Shown here: piece by piece, positions 14,330 through 26,200 of the stretch
How the letters are laid out: every line of letters starts with the position of its first letter
Position numbering within the stretch: the first letter of the stretch is position 1
Virus record (IMG/VR): IMGVR_UViG_3300042465_009574
Coordinates: 1-52,494 of that record
Reading direction: 5' to 3' (one strand)
DNA from: a virus
Length of the DNA: 52,494 bases
Notes under the pieces: model-generated
Database searches by the model: none
The model's input: the letters and a program-made list of their open reading frames with translations, nothing else
Told to the model about the DNA's origin: nothing
Program-made: the position numbers and the translations under genes

Positions 14330-16305
14330 TGAAAAAAATACTCCATTTAATTCCTCACCTGAGCACGGGTGGGTGCCCCCAATTCGCTTACGATTTATTA
14401 AGAAAAACCAAAGATACCACAGATGCTTATGTGGTTGAATATGCATTTATTGCTTGGGACTATGTTGTGCAAAGAAATCGAATTATCGATTTGATGCAAG
14501 ACAGATTTTTTTCTTTAGGAGAGCAGAAGGAGCAACTCTTTGACATTATTGATACGATTAAGCCCGATGTCATTCATATTCAAGAATTCCCTGAATATTT
14601 TATGGACGATGAAATCGCGCGTAAATTGTACAATAAGAATCGAGAATATGTAATTGTAGAAACGAGTCACGACAGTGGATTTAATCCCGCGAATAAGCGG
14701 TTTTTCTCAGACCATTTAGCATTGATAAGCCAATGGCAAATTGATAAATTCAAGGATTATGAAATACCGATTACTCTGTTAGAAAGTGACATTGAATACA
14801 AAACCAAAATTCCCAATCAGAGGGAACAAGGGTTATTAAAACTTGGATTGGACCCCAATAAAAAACACGTTTTGAACGTGGGTCTTTGGACAAGTAGAAA
14901 AAACCAAGCGGAAGCCTTACAGTATGCGAAAGAACTTGAATGGTGTTCTGATATCCAATTTCATTTTATTGGGAATCAGGCTCCTAATTTTGAGAATTAT
15001 TGGGCTCCGTTGATGCACGACTTACCATCAAATGTGCAAGTTTGGGGTGAGAGGAGCGATGTGCATTCATTTTATGAGTGTATGGACCTGTTCCTCTTCA
15101 CATCGCGAGGCACAAATGGCGATATGGAAACAAGTCCGTTGGTTCTCAGAGAGGCAACAGGACATCAAATGCCGATACTGATGTACAACCTCCCTGTGTA
15201 TCTGAATTACTATGATAGGTTTTCGAACGTTAATTACCTCAGCGATTTCACAACCAACAAAAATTTAATTTTGTCACTATTGAAAATTGAAGAAGAATCT
15301 TCAAGCGAATTATTCAAATTTGATTACGCAATTGCTGATAATAAAATTTTCATCAACTATCAAAAAGACAGCAAAATCGAGGTTTGGTTTTCAATATGCG
15401 ATACTGATACCAAACACGCAATTTATGCTTTCAAAGGGCAATTTGAATACAAATCTTCGATGTGGGTAATCCCTATCCCAAAAGATACTTTTGACACTAT
15501 ATACAACTCCAAAGGCAATTTCAGAGGTTTTGAAATATCTGTTTGGGACAGTTTGCAAGAGAACAAATTAGACAGCGAAATTATTTGGTTCAATCAGACT
15601 TTACCCATCCCAAATTTTAGAGTATTTGAAACAAATCCTTGGAATTTTACTTGGTCTAATTACAATGAAATGTTCATTGATAAATATTATGAAAAAACCA
15701 ACATTGTAGTTGGTAAGGTTTGCTTAGATATTGGGGCAAATGATGGTTTATTTACTGAATGGTTAATTAGTCAAGGTGTTGAGAAAATTTATGCGATTGA
15801 ATGCGACCCAAGGTGTATAAAATTTTTAAATAAAAAATTCAACTCAAATAAAAATGTGACTGTAATAAACAAGGCTCTATGGAAAGAAAATCAAAGTGAA
15901 ATGAAACTTTATTATGTTGATGACACCTCGGTTTTTAGTAGTTTGAAAGAAGAAGGTAATTGTAAGGGTAAGAATTATTATGATGTTTGTTCTTGGGATT
16001 TTGAAACATTAATTAGTAAACACAACATCAATCAAATAGACTTATTTAAAATAGATATCGAGGGTGCGGAATATGAAGTATTTGAATCGATGACTGATGA
16101 GCAAATTAGTAAAATAAATTCGTTTTTGATTGAAATCCATTTAAATACAAATGGTCAAGTTTATAAAATAACTGATAGATTCAAAATGTTAGGTTATGAA
16201 ATACAGTTCAGAGAGCATAAAAATAACAGTTTGATAAATAATGAATTGGAATGGAAAAATTATGAATGGGCTTATTTAACAGCAACCAAAAAAGTAAATT
16301 ATTAA
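14329..16305 (+). CDS. Glycosyltransferase (GT4-like)-FkbM methyltransferase fusion
   Basis: 658 residues. The N-terminal part (about 1-315) is GT-B/GT4-like: ILHLIPHLSTGGCPQFAYDL, HVLNVGLWTSRKN in the second Rossmann half, and an acidic/Glu region near LVLREATG. A beta-rich spacer (about 325-440) follows. The C-terminal part (about 460-655) is an FkbM-type SAM methyltransferase: VCLDIGANDG (SAM loop), AIECDP, FKIDIEGAEYEVFE. It probably adds and O-methylates sugars. Spacer plus FkbM is duplicated in the next gene. An ATG at 14329 (TGATG overlap with the previous stop) is preferred over the preceding TTG. Confidence 0.8.
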   Translation: MKKILHLIPHLSTGGCPQFAYDLLRKTKDTTDAYVVEYAFIAWDYVVQRNRIIDLMQDRFFSLGEQKEQLFDIIDTIKPDVIHIQEFPEYFMDDEIARKLYNKNREYVIVETSHDSGFNPANKRFFSDHLALISQWQIDKFKDYEIPITLLESDIEYKTKIPNQREQGLLKLGLDPNKKHVLNVGLWTSRKNQAEALQYAKELEWCSDIQFHFIGNQAPNFENYWAPLMHDLPSNVQVWGERSDVHSFYECMDLFLFTSRGTNGDMETSPLVLREATGHQMPILMYNLPVYLNYYDRFSNVNYLSDFTTNKNLILSLLKIEEESSSELFKFDYAIADNKIFINYQKDSKIEVWFSICDTDTKHAIYAFKGQFEYKSSMWVIPIPKDTFDTIYNSKGNFRGFEISVWDSLQENKLDSEIIWFNQTLPIPNFRVFETNPWNFTWSNYNEMFIDKYYEKTNIVVGKVCLDIGANDGLFTEWLISQGVEKIYAIECDPRCIKFLNKKFNSNKNVTVINKALWKENQSEMKLYYVDDTSVFSSLKEEGNCKGKNYYDVCSWDFETLISKHNINQIDLFKIDIEGAEYEVFESMTDEQISKINSFLIEIHLNTNGQVYKITDRFKMLGYEIQFREHKNNSLINNELEWKNYEWAYLTATKKVNY

Positions 16306-16315
16306 AATTAAATAT

Positions 16316-18079
16316 ATGACAAACATAGCAACCCCTTTATTTAGAGTAGAGTATGAAAAAGACGGCAACAAAATTTTTGTTTACTATCAAAATGAAAAAC
16401 CAATTGATGTAAGTATATCCGTAGCAGACATCGATTCAAAACACGCGATTTATGCATTTGACTCTCATTTTAGAGATTATTCAGGCTGTTGGAATGTTCC
16501 TGTACCTGTAGCCGCTTTGAATCATTACAATCGGACAGGATACTTTAGGGGATATGAGGTTTCGATTTACACTTCGGATAGACTTACTCTGTTGGAACAA
16601 CATACGATTTGGTATAATGAAAACGCTCCAAAATTTGATAGAGTATTATTCCCTACTGACCCTTGGAATTTGACTTGGATTAATTACACGGAAATGTTTG
16701 TTGAAGACTTCTACAACCCGCTTCAAATGAACATCAATGGAGTTTGTTTGGATATTGGCGCAAATGATGGTCTATACACAGAATATTTGCTTCGTAATGG
16801 AGCAGAACGGGTTTATGCAGTAGAATGTGACCCCCGTAGTATAAAGTTCCTTAACAAGCGTTTTAATGGCGATAAAAGGGTAGTTGTGGTTGACAAAGGA
16901 TTATGGAATGCAAACCAAAATGGTGTAAAGTTGGCTTACAAAGAGGACACGAGCACAGTTTCATCTATCAAGACTGAAGTTCATCACTTTGATGAAAACA
17001 ATTATTTTTACATTGATACTTGGGATTATGCGACTTTGAAGAGCAAAATGAATATCAGTAAAGTTGATTTTTTCAAGATTGATATTGAAGGTGCTGAATA
17101 TGAAGTTTTCGAATCAATGACCGATGATGACATTTGTGAAATTGAAGGTTTTATGGTCGAGATTCATTGGAATTCAAATGGCCGTATTTATGGTATCACT
17201 GATAGACTTGAGAAATTAGGTTATTCAATTGAACTTCGCAGACATACGGTGGACAATGCCGTAGTAGAGAACCGTGACGAATGGAAAGATTACGACCTAT
17301 GCACATTCTACGCTTCAAAAAAAAAAGAGCCACGGAAGTTTAGTTTAAGCATCCATCATTTGCAAACGAGTCTTTTTACTGATGTTGAAAGGCAAAGTCG
17401 TGACAAAATTGATTATTTAATTCATTTGTTGAAGAAAGATTCTCGTTTTAGTGAGGTCTATTGGAGTCGTCATATCAATACTCCTTGGAAGGAATTACCA
17501 ACTAAAGAGAATTGTAAAAGACCAAATGCGTTGTCGATGGAAAAATTTCCAAATGGCATAAATGAATATGGAGAAACTGCGCTGACACCCGCTCACTATG
17601 GCTGCTTTAGAGCATTTAATGATGCTATTCAGATGCATTTCAACAAGGACTATTCAGCGACGTTGATATTTGAGGGTGACGCGGATATTCGAGATGTGTA
17701 TTCGTTTATTGAATGCCTATACCTTGCCCTGTGTGAGGCAGACAAAAATGAAATAGATTTCATTTCATTTGGAGGAGCGTATCATTTGGAGACAGGCGAA
17801 TTATTAGCACATCCCGTGGAGAGAATTGATTCCTTAAATTTTGGGTGGATTTCAAAACACGTTCCATTTGCACATTCGATAATTATTCCTCAGAGATACA
17901 TCAAACAGATGATGCACGCCTTTGCAACTGAGCCTTGGGATGTTGCTGATTTATTTTTTATGAATCATTTTAATATGCATCCAAACAGGAGACAATTTGT
18001 AAGCGAAATTCAACTGAGTCATCAAATTGATGGATATTCATTAATCGATAAAAAAGTCAAAAATTACTTAATCAAATGA
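16316..18079 (+). CDS. FkbM methyltransferase-GT25-like glycosyltransferase fusion
   Basis: 587 residues. Residues about 5-105 are the same beta-rich spacer as upstream (KHAIYAFD, FRGYEVSIY). Residues about 130-340 are FkbM: VCLDIGANDGLYTEYL, AVECDPRS, FKIDIEGAEYEVFESM, almost word-for-word like the upstream protein. Residues about 345-587 resemble glycosyltransferase family 25: LTPAHYGCFRAFNDAI and LIFEGDADI, corresponding to the GxxGCxxSH and LExDA-type blocks. Tandem paralogy with swapped glycosyltransferase partners indicates modular evolution. It ends in an ATGA overlap with the next gene. Confidence 0.75.
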   Translation: MTNIATPLFRVEYEKDGNKIFVYYQNEKPIDVSISVADIDSKHAIYAFDSHFRDYSGCWNVPVPVAALNHYNRTGYFRGYEVSIYTSDRLTLLEQHTIWYNENAPKFDRVLFPTDPWNLTWINYTEMFVEDFYNPLQMNINGVCLDIGANDGLYTEYLLRNGAERVYAVECDPRSIKFLNKRFNGDKRVVVVDKGLWNANQNGVKLAYKEDTSTVSSIKTEVHHFDENNYFYIDTWDYATLKSKMNISKVDFFKIDIEGAEYEVFESMTDDDICEIEGFMVEIHWNSNGRIYGITDRLEKLGYSIELRRHTVDNAVVENRDEWKDYDLCTFYASKKKEPRKFSLSIHHLQTSLFTDVERQSRDKIDYLIHLLKKDSRFSEVYWSRHINTPWKELPTKENCKRPNALSMEKFPNGINEYGETALTPAHYGCFRAFNDAIQMHFNKDYSATLIFEGDADIRDVYSFIECLYLALCEADKNEIDFISFGGAYHLETGELLAHPVERIDSLNFGWISKHVPFAHSIIIPQRYIKQMMHAFATEPWDVADLFFMNHFNMHPNRRQFVSEIQLSHQIDGYSLIDKKVKNYLIK

Positions 18080-20226
18080 GAATAGCACATATTCAACCAA
18101 GCGTAATTTCAGTCCCCCCTAACGGATGGGGGGCAATTGAAAAAATCATTTGGGAATACAAAATGGTTTTGAATCAGTTAGGACACGTCTGCGAAGTAGT
18201 CAATTTGCAGGATTTGAAGGCTGAAGAATGGGATATCATCCATTGCCATATGTTTGACCAAGCATTATGGTTGGCTGAACAAAAAGTTCCATATTTTTAT
18301 TCGCACCACGACCATCATTCGATGGTTTGGGGTGAAGAAAGTGCTAATTATCAATTAAATCTAAAAGCAATGAGACTTGCTGAGATTGCCTTTGTTCACG
18401 CACAAAGTAGTATTGAGATGTTTAAAAATATCCCTTATTATTTGAGTCACGGTGTGAATACTGAATTCTTTGATTTTATAAGGCCGAAAAATATTGATGA
18501 ACCGAATATTATTATTGTCGGGAACAATGGTTTGGCGGGAACTGAGCAAGTCTTTGACCGAAAAGGTTTCAGGTATGCAATTGAGGCCGCACGTGAATTA
18601 AAATGGACAATTACTATGGTTGGTCCCAAAGCAACCCAAGAACAGTTTCTGAAGGAAAATCCCGATTTGCAGTATGAAAAACTAAGGTTGGTTTTTGATG
18701 CGGACGAGGAGCGGTTGAAGAAAGAATTACAGAATGCTCATTTAATGATTCACGCTACGTTTGTAGAGGCAGGTCATCCACCTTTAACACCTTTGGAAGC
18801 AATGTCTTGCGGGGTCCCTGTAATTGGTACACCAATGGGTATTGATGTGCCTCAAATAATATGTGAAAGAACTACCGAAAGCGTAGTAGAAGGAATTAAA
18901 CAATTCGTATTTCAAAGAAATTCATTAATTGCAGAAGCACGCCTAATTGCTGAAAATTACGATTGGAAAATTATTGTTGAAAATAATTTATTGAAATGGT
19001 ATTTTCAGGTCTTGGACCGAAACAATATGGCTAATACGGCCCGTAGAATTTACCATCAATCGACCATAAATAAAGTGCAAGACACTATGATGTTCAAGTA
19101 CTTAGATGGTGCGAGAGTGGATTTGGTTGGTAGTAGCGATAAAACGTATAAGGCCGAACTTTCGGTTCGGGATGAGCACTTAGGAATTATTTTCAGTGCA
19201 GATTTAAAATGCGGTATGTATGCTCAGGGTGCAATGAAATATCATAGATATTGGGAATGGAAAATTACGGATGAAAAAGGGAACGAATTTTTACATCCAT
19301 ATGATGCGACGGACAAACGTGTTTATGTGGCGATTGAAAGTTCAAGTTTAGGAGACTCTTTGGCTTGGGTCCCAATAGTTGATGAGTTTAGAAAGGTGCA
19401 CAATTGCAAAATGATTATCAGCACTTTTTGGAACGATATGTTCAGGGATGCATACCCTGAAATGGAATTTATCAGGGCGGGAACACCCGTTAATAATATT
19501 TATGCAATGTACAGGATTGGTTGGTATTACGAGAACGACGGTTTAGAGGTACATTATGGACATCACTCACGCGATTTCCGCAAATTTTCTTTGCAAGGTA
19601 CAGCCTGTGATATTTTAGGTCTTCCTGACATCGAAATAAAACCAAAATTAAAGGAAATTGAAGGGCAAAAAAATGATAAAAAATATGTAGTTATTGCACC
19701 TCACGCTTCGAGCCATTGTAAATATTGGCACAACGAAGAAGGATGGTCTAAAGTTGTCGAATTTTTAAACGAGTTAGGTTATGAGGTTTGGAACATCTCA
19801 AAGGAGTCTGCATCAAGCGATTGGGAGAATTCTAAGTTGCCAAAAAATGCATTAAAAAACGTAATTGATAAGACGGGAGACATACATATAGACGAAAGGA
19901 TTTCTCAAATAAAATCCTCATCTTTGTTTATTGGATTAGGAAGCGGACTTTCTTGGTTGGCTTGGGCCTGTGATACACCTGTTGTTCTGATAAGTGGTTT
20001 CTCACGGCCTATAAGCGAATTTAGTGATTGCACCCGCGTTTTTAATCAAAATGTGTGTAATGGATGCTTTAACGATTACAGGCTTGACGCGGGTAATTGG
20101 AATTGGTGCCCTAAATATGAAAATACTGACAAAATGTATGAATGCAGTAAGTCAATTACACCTGAACAGGTAATTGACGCAATTAGGAAAACACTAAACA
20201 AGCACCAAACAGCACCCGATGGCTAA
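18076..20226 (+). CDS. GT4-BAHT-type O-heptosyltransferase fusion
   Basis: 716 residues. N-terminal part (about 1-320): GT4-like (GWGAIEKIIWEY; HPPLTPLEAMSCGVPVIGTP is the classical donor-site E-x7-E-like region). C-terminal part (about 335-716) resembles bacterial autotransporter heptosyltransferases such as TibC/Aah: LDGARVDLVGSSDKTYKAEL, then SSSLGDSLAWVPIVDEFRK, CKMIISTFWNDMF, and a four-cysteine finger at C661, C664, C678 and C690 followed by CSKSITPEQVI. In TibC-type enzymes such a finger binds iron and the enzyme transfers heptose to Ser of repeat-rich autotransporters. The gene overlaps the giant Ser/Thr/Gly repeat gene by 8 bases. Donor sugar and target are inferred. Confidence 0.75.
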   Translation: MRIAHIQPSVISVPPNGWGAIEKIIWEYKMVLNQLGHVCEVVNLQDLKAEEWDIIHCHMFDQALWLAEQKVPYFYSHHDHHSMVWGEESANYQLNLKAMRLAEIAFVHAQSSIEMFKNIPYYLSHGVNTEFFDFIRPKNIDEPNIIIVGNNGLAGTEQVFDRKGFRYAIEAARELKWTITMVGPKATQEQFLKENPDLQYEKLRLVFDADEERLKKELQNAHLMIHATFVEAGHPPLTPLEAMSCGVPVIGTPMGIDVPQIICERTTESVVEGIKQFVFQRNSLIAEARLIAENYDWKIIVENNLLKWYFQVLDRNNMANTARRIYHQSTINKVQDTMMFKYLDGARVDLVGSSDKTYKAELSVRDEHLGIIFSADLKCGMYAQGAMKYHRYWEWKITDEKGNEFLHPYDATDKRVYVAIESSSLGDSLAWVPIVDEFRKVHNCKMIISTFWNDMFRDAYPEMEFIRAGTPVNNIYAMYRIGWYYENDGLEVHYGHHSRDFRKFSLQGTACDILGLPDIEIKPKLKEIEGQKNDKKYVVIAPHASSHCKYWHNEEGWSKVVEFLNELGYEVWNISKESASSDWENSKLPKNALKNVIDKTGDIHIDERISQIKSSSLFIGLGSGLSWLAWACDTPVVLISGFSRPISEFSDCTRVFNQNVCNGCFNDYRLDAGNWNWCPKYENTDKMYECSKSITPEQVIDAIRKTLNKHQTAPDG

Positions 20227-23200
20227 AAACATTTTAATAACACCCTATAGGAATTCCACGAATCCTTTAGAGTTGCCGAAAATAGACTTTATTAATGGCT
20301 CGACTGCCATTACACTTCAAGTTGAAGAAACCTCACAGTCGTTAACTTTTGTTGGTTCTGCAGGCACACTGTTGCAAATCAATAATGATTTAACAGGCAC
20401 GACAATATCAACCAAAAACATTGCAATTACAGGTGTAATTAAAAACACAGGTATAACCTCGAATTCGGGGCTCAATGATTTTGTGGTAGTTGATATTGCT
20501 ACGGGTCAGTTTTATTACCGTAGTGCACCAACGGGCACTTCAGGTAGTTCAGGTCAAAGTGGAACAAGCGGAACCTCGGGAGCAAACGGCTCTTCGGGCA
20601 CCTCGGGAGCAAGCGGTTCAAGTGGTACTTCAGGAGCAAATGGCTCATCAGGTACTTCGGGAGCAAACGGCTCAAGTGGTACTTCAGGAGTGAACGGTAC
20701 ATCGGGAACATCGGCATCAAGTGGTACATCAGGAGCAAATGGCTCTTCGGGTACTTCAGGTGATTCAGGTAGTTCAGGTACGTCAGGAGCAAATGGCTCA
20801 TCAGGCACTTCGGGAGCAAACGGTTCATCGGGAACATCGGGCGCAAACGGCTCAAGTGGAACATCGGGTAACTCGGGTTCATCGGGAACATCGGGTGCAA
20901 ATGGTTCATCAGGTACGTCAGGTGAAAGTGGTTCTTCAGGTACTTCAGGGTCGAATGGTTCATCAGGAACTTCGGGTTCAAGCGGAACTTCAGGGAACTC
21001 AGGCTCTTCAGGTACGTCGGGTGACTCAGGTTCTTCGGGTACTTCAGGTGCTAACGGCACTTCAGGAACTTCGGGTGAAAGTGGCTCAAGTGGAACATCG
21101 GGTAATTCAGGTTCGTCAGGAACATCGGGTAACTCAGGTTCATCAGGCACATCAGGAGCAAACGGTTCTTCGGGAACATCAGGTGCAAGTGGTGCAGAAA
21201 TTACAGATGGTTGGGATTGGGGAACTCCTGTTAACAGTACGAAAATGTATTCAAGTAATGGAAACTTGGATTCATCAACTGTATTATTAAATATTTCGGA
21301 AACCTCTTTATCATTGACCGATTATGCAAGTCAATTTGCATTGATGGGAGTTGGGTCTCGAATCACTACAAGAGGGGGCCTTTTTGCGGCAAATGTTACA
21401 AATTGGGAAGTTACCTCAGTTACAGATGCGGGAACGTATTACGAATTCGGAGTTGTATATCTTTCAGGTACACAATGGACTCCAACTTCAGGAGATGATA
21501 TTTTATGTGATTTTGCAATTGCAGGTAAATCGGGTTCAAGTGGAACAGCGGGTACCTCAGGGCAAAATGGCTCTTCGGGTACTTCAGGAGCGAATGGTAC
21601 ATCAGGTACTGCAGGAACAACGGGTTCATCAGGTACTTCAGGTGCAGGTGTAGCAAACTATTATGCTCAATATAGCAGTAGCCAATCACAACCATTATTG
21701 GCTGTAAATACACCTCAGGTAGTTACTTATGACACGGTTGAAATTGAAAATGGTATTTCGTTTTCAGGTGGACAAATCACTGTTCAATACTCGGGTATTT
21801 ACGAATTTACTTTTTCTCCTCAAGTAGAAAAAACGCAAGGTGGTACAGCAGTAAACGTCGACTTTTTTATAAGGAAAAATGGCTTTGATGTTATTCGAAC
21901 GGATTCAATACTCGGATTAGTATCTAATAGTTCGACACAACTTCCGTTTGTTGCATTGACGTTGGAATTATTGCAAAATGATTTTATTGAATTATTATTT
22001 GCATCAACCACCACCTTTGTACAGTTAACTGCGGTTGGCGCAAAGACAACACCATTTATTGCGCCCGCAGCACCATCAATTATTGTTTCATTGAAAAATA
22101 TTGGTGTAGCCGCAGTTGCATATACATCAACATCAGGTACTTCGGGTCAAAGTGGTACTGCGGGAGTTTCGGGGTCTTCAGGAACATCAGGTTCTACAGG
22201 TTCAAGCGGAACGTCAGGAGAAAGCGGCACAAGTGGTACATCAGGTTCTACAGGTTCAAGTGGTACATCGGGAGAAAATGGTTCAAGTGGAACTTCGGGT
22301 TCTACAGGTTCAAGCGGTACATCGGGAGAATCAGGTTCAAGCGGAACTTCAGGAGAAAACGGTTCAAGCGGAACTTCGGGTTCTGCAGGTTCAAGTGGAA
22401 CATCAGGTTCTACAGGTTCAAGCGGAACTTCAGGAGAAAGCGGCTCAAGCGGTACATCAGGGTCTTCAGGAACATCGGCATCAAGTGGCACATCAGGTTC
22501 TACAGGTTCGAGCGGTACATCGGGTTCTGCAGGTTCAAGTGGAACTTCAGGTTCTACAGGTTCATCAGGAACTTCAGGAGAAAGCGGCTCAAGTGGAACT
22601 TCAGGTTCTACAGGTTCATCAGGAACTTCAGGAGAAAGCGGCTCAAGCGGTACATCAGGTGAAAGTGGTTCAAGCGGTACATCAGGTGATAGCGGTTCAA
22701 GCGGAACTTCAGGAGAAAGCGGTTCAAGCGGAACTTCAGGAGAAAGCGGTTCAAGTGGAACTTCAGGAGAATCAGGTTCAAGTGGAACTTCAGGTACATC
22801 GGCATCGAGTGGAACGTCAGGTTCTACAGGTAGTTCGGGCACTTCGGGAGAAAATGGTTCAAGTGGAACGTCAGGTTCTACAGGGACTTCGGGTTCTTCA
22901 GGAAGTTCAGGTACTTCAGGAGAAAATGGCTCATCAGGTACAAGCGGTGAATCAGGAACCTCGGGAACTTCAGGTTCGAGCGGTAGTACGGGTACATCAG
23001 GTTCTGCGGGCACAAGTGGCAGCACAGGAACCTCAGGTTCTACAGGTTCATCAGGAACAAGCGGTTCTTCAGGTACTTCGGGCGAAAATGGCTCAAGCGG
23101 TACTTCAGGTTCAGCGGGCTCAAGCGGCACTTCGGGCGAAAATGGCTCAAGTGGTACGTCAGGTTCATCAGGGACTTCGGGTTCTACAGGGACAAGCGGT

Positions 23201-26200
23201 GAATCAGGAACGTCGGGAACTGCGGGTTCAAGCGGTAGTACAGGTACATCAGGTTCTGCGGGCACAAGTGGTAGCACAGGTACTTCGGGTTCTGCGGGTT
23301 CAAGCGGAACAAGCGGCTCTTCAGGCACTTCGGGCGAAAATGGCTCAAGCGGTACTTCAGGTTCAACGGGCTCAAGCGGAACAAGCGGTAGCACAGGAAC
23401 TTCAGGTTCTACGGGTACAAGTGGTTCAAGCGGTAGCACAGGCTCAAGTGGGTCTTCGGGCGAATCAGGAACTTCAGGTTCTACGGGCACTTCGGGTTCT
23501 ACAGGTTCTTCAGGAACAAGTGGTGAATCAGGAACATCAGGCACTACGGGTTCAAGCGGTTCGACAGGTTCTTCAGGAACGTCGGGCTCAAGTGGTACAT
23601 CGGCATCAAGTGGAACGAGCGGCTCATCAGGTATAAATGGTTCTTCAGGAACTTCAGGAAGCACAGGTACTTCGGGTTCTGCAGGAACTTCAGGTGCAAA
23701 TGGCTCTTCAGGAACAAGCGGAAGCGCAGGTTCAAGTGGAACAAGTGGTTCTACGGGTTCTTCAGGCACTTCGGGTAGTTCAGGAACGTCCGCATCAAGC
23801 GGTTCAAGTGGTTCAAGCGGCTCTACGGGGTCAAGCGGAACTTCAGGTTCATCAGGAACTTCAGGCGCAAATGGCTCTTCAGGAACAAGCGGAAGTGCGG
23901 GTTCAAGTGGAACAAGCGGTTCAACAGGTTCTTCAGGGACATCAGGTTCAAGTGGTACATCCGCATCAAGCGGCTCAAGCGGTTCAACAGGTTCTTCAGG
24001 AACATCAGGAAGCGCAGGCTCATCAGGAACTTCAGGCGCGAATGGTTCTTCAGGAACAAGCGGTTCATCAGCAACATCGGGTTCAGCAGGTTCAAGTGGT
24101 TCTGCGGGTACTTCAGGTAGTTCAGCAACATCAGGTTCTTCAGGGTCTTCAGGCACTTCAGGTAGTTCAGGTACCTCAGGGGCTAACGGTTCATCGGGAA
24201 CAAGTGGCTCATCAGGAACGAGTGGTTCTACAGGTTCAAGCGGCACATCGGGTGCCAATGGTTCATCGGGAACATCGGGTTCTTCAGGAACAAGCGGTTC
24301 TGCGGGTTCAAGTGGCTCTACAGGCTCATCGGGAACATCAGGCTCTTCAGGAACAAGTGGTTCTGCGGGGTCAAGTGGCTCTACGGGCTCTTCGGGAACA
24401 AGCGGCTCTTCGGGTTCAAGTGGAACATCAGGTGCAAATGGTTCGAGCGGAACTGCAGGTTCAAGTGGTACATCAGGTTCTTCAGGAACAAGCGGAAGCG
24501 CGGGTTCAAGTGGAACATCAGGTGCAAATGGCTCTTCAGGTACTGCAGGTTCGTCAGGAACAAGCGGAAGCGCAGGCTCAAGTGGTTCTGCAGGTACGTC
24601 GGGAGCAAATGGCTCTTCAGGGACTTCGGGTAGTTCAGGTTCAAGTGGCTCCACAGGTTCAAGTGGAACATCGGGAAGTTCAGGTTCTACAGGAACTTCA
24701 GGGTCTTCAGGAACATCGGCATCAAGTGGAACTTCAGGTTCTTCAGGAAGTGCAGGAACGTCAGGAGCAAATGGTTCTTCAGGAACATCAGGGTCAAGCG
24801 GTAGTTCGGGTTCAACAGGTTCGTCAGGAACATCGGGTGCAAATGGCTCATCGGGAACAAGTGGTTCTGCGGGTTCAAGTGGCTCTACAGGTTCTTCAGG
24901 AACATCAGGGTCTTCAGGAACTTCAGGTTCTACAGGTTCAAGCGGTTCTGCAGGTACATCAGGTAGTTCGGCAACTTCAGGCTCTTCAGGTTCTTCAGGA
25001 ACAAGCGGAAGTGCAGGAACATCAGGTGCAAATGGCTCTTCAGGGACTTCGGGTTCATCAGGAACAAGCGGAAGCACGGGTTCAAGCGGTTCTGCGGGTA
25101 CATCAGGTGCAAACGGCTCTTCGGGCACTTCAGGCTCCACAGGTTCAAGCGGAACTTCAGGTTCTGCAGGTTCAAGTGGTTCTACAGGCTCTTCAGGAAC
25201 ATCGGGTTCTACAGGTTCAAGTGGTTCAACGGGCTCTTCAGGGACTTCGGGTTCATCAGGAACAAGCGGAAGCGCGGGTTCAAGCGGTTCTGCGGGCACT
25301 TCAGGTGCCAACGGCTCTTCAGGAACTTCAGGCTCTTCAGGTACAAGCGGAAACGCAGGCTCTTCAGGTACATCAGGTTCATCAGGCTCAAGTGGTTCTG
25401 CAGGGACAAGCGGTTCTACAGGTTCATCAGGAACAAGTGGCTCTGCAGGTTCAAGTGGAACATCAGGTTCAGCGGGTTCAAGTGGTTCAACAGGTTCCTC
25501 AGGTACTTCAGGCGCAAATGGCTCTTCAGGTACTTCAGGCTCTTCAGGAACTTCGGGAAGCACAGGTTCAAGTGGCTCTTCAGGGTCTACAGGCTCATCA
25601 GGAACTTCAGGTTCATCAGGAACGAGTGGTTCTACGGGTTCAAGCGGTTCTACAGGTTCTTCAGGAACAAGCGGTAGCGCAGGTTCATCGGGAACATCGG
25701 GCGCAAATGGTTCGAGCGGAACATCGGGCTCATCAGGAACTTCAGGGTCTACAGGTTCTTCAGGAACTGCAGGCTCATCAGGTACTTCAGGAACAAGAGG
25801 TTCTTCAGGTACAAGCGGAAGTACGGGTTCAAGTGGTTCTACAGGTTCTTCAGGTACTTCAGGCTCAAGCGGCACAAGTGGAAGCGCAGGCTCTTCGGGC
25901 TCTGCAGGTACTTCAGGTGCAAACGGGTCATCAGGAACGTCAGGTTCAAGCGGTACAAGTGGTAGCACGGGCTCAAGTGGTTCTTCAGGTTCTACAGGCA
26001 CTTCAGGAACGGCAGGCTCTTCAGGAACAAGTGGAAGCGCGGGTTCAAGCGGTTCAACAGGTTCTTCAGGGTCAAGCGGAACAGCAGGCTCGTCAGGAAC
26101 ATCAGGAGCGAATGGGTCCTCAGGCACTTCAGGTTCAAGTGGTTCTTCAGGTTCAACAGGTTCTTCGGGAACATCAGGGTCTTCAGGAACAAGCGGAAGC

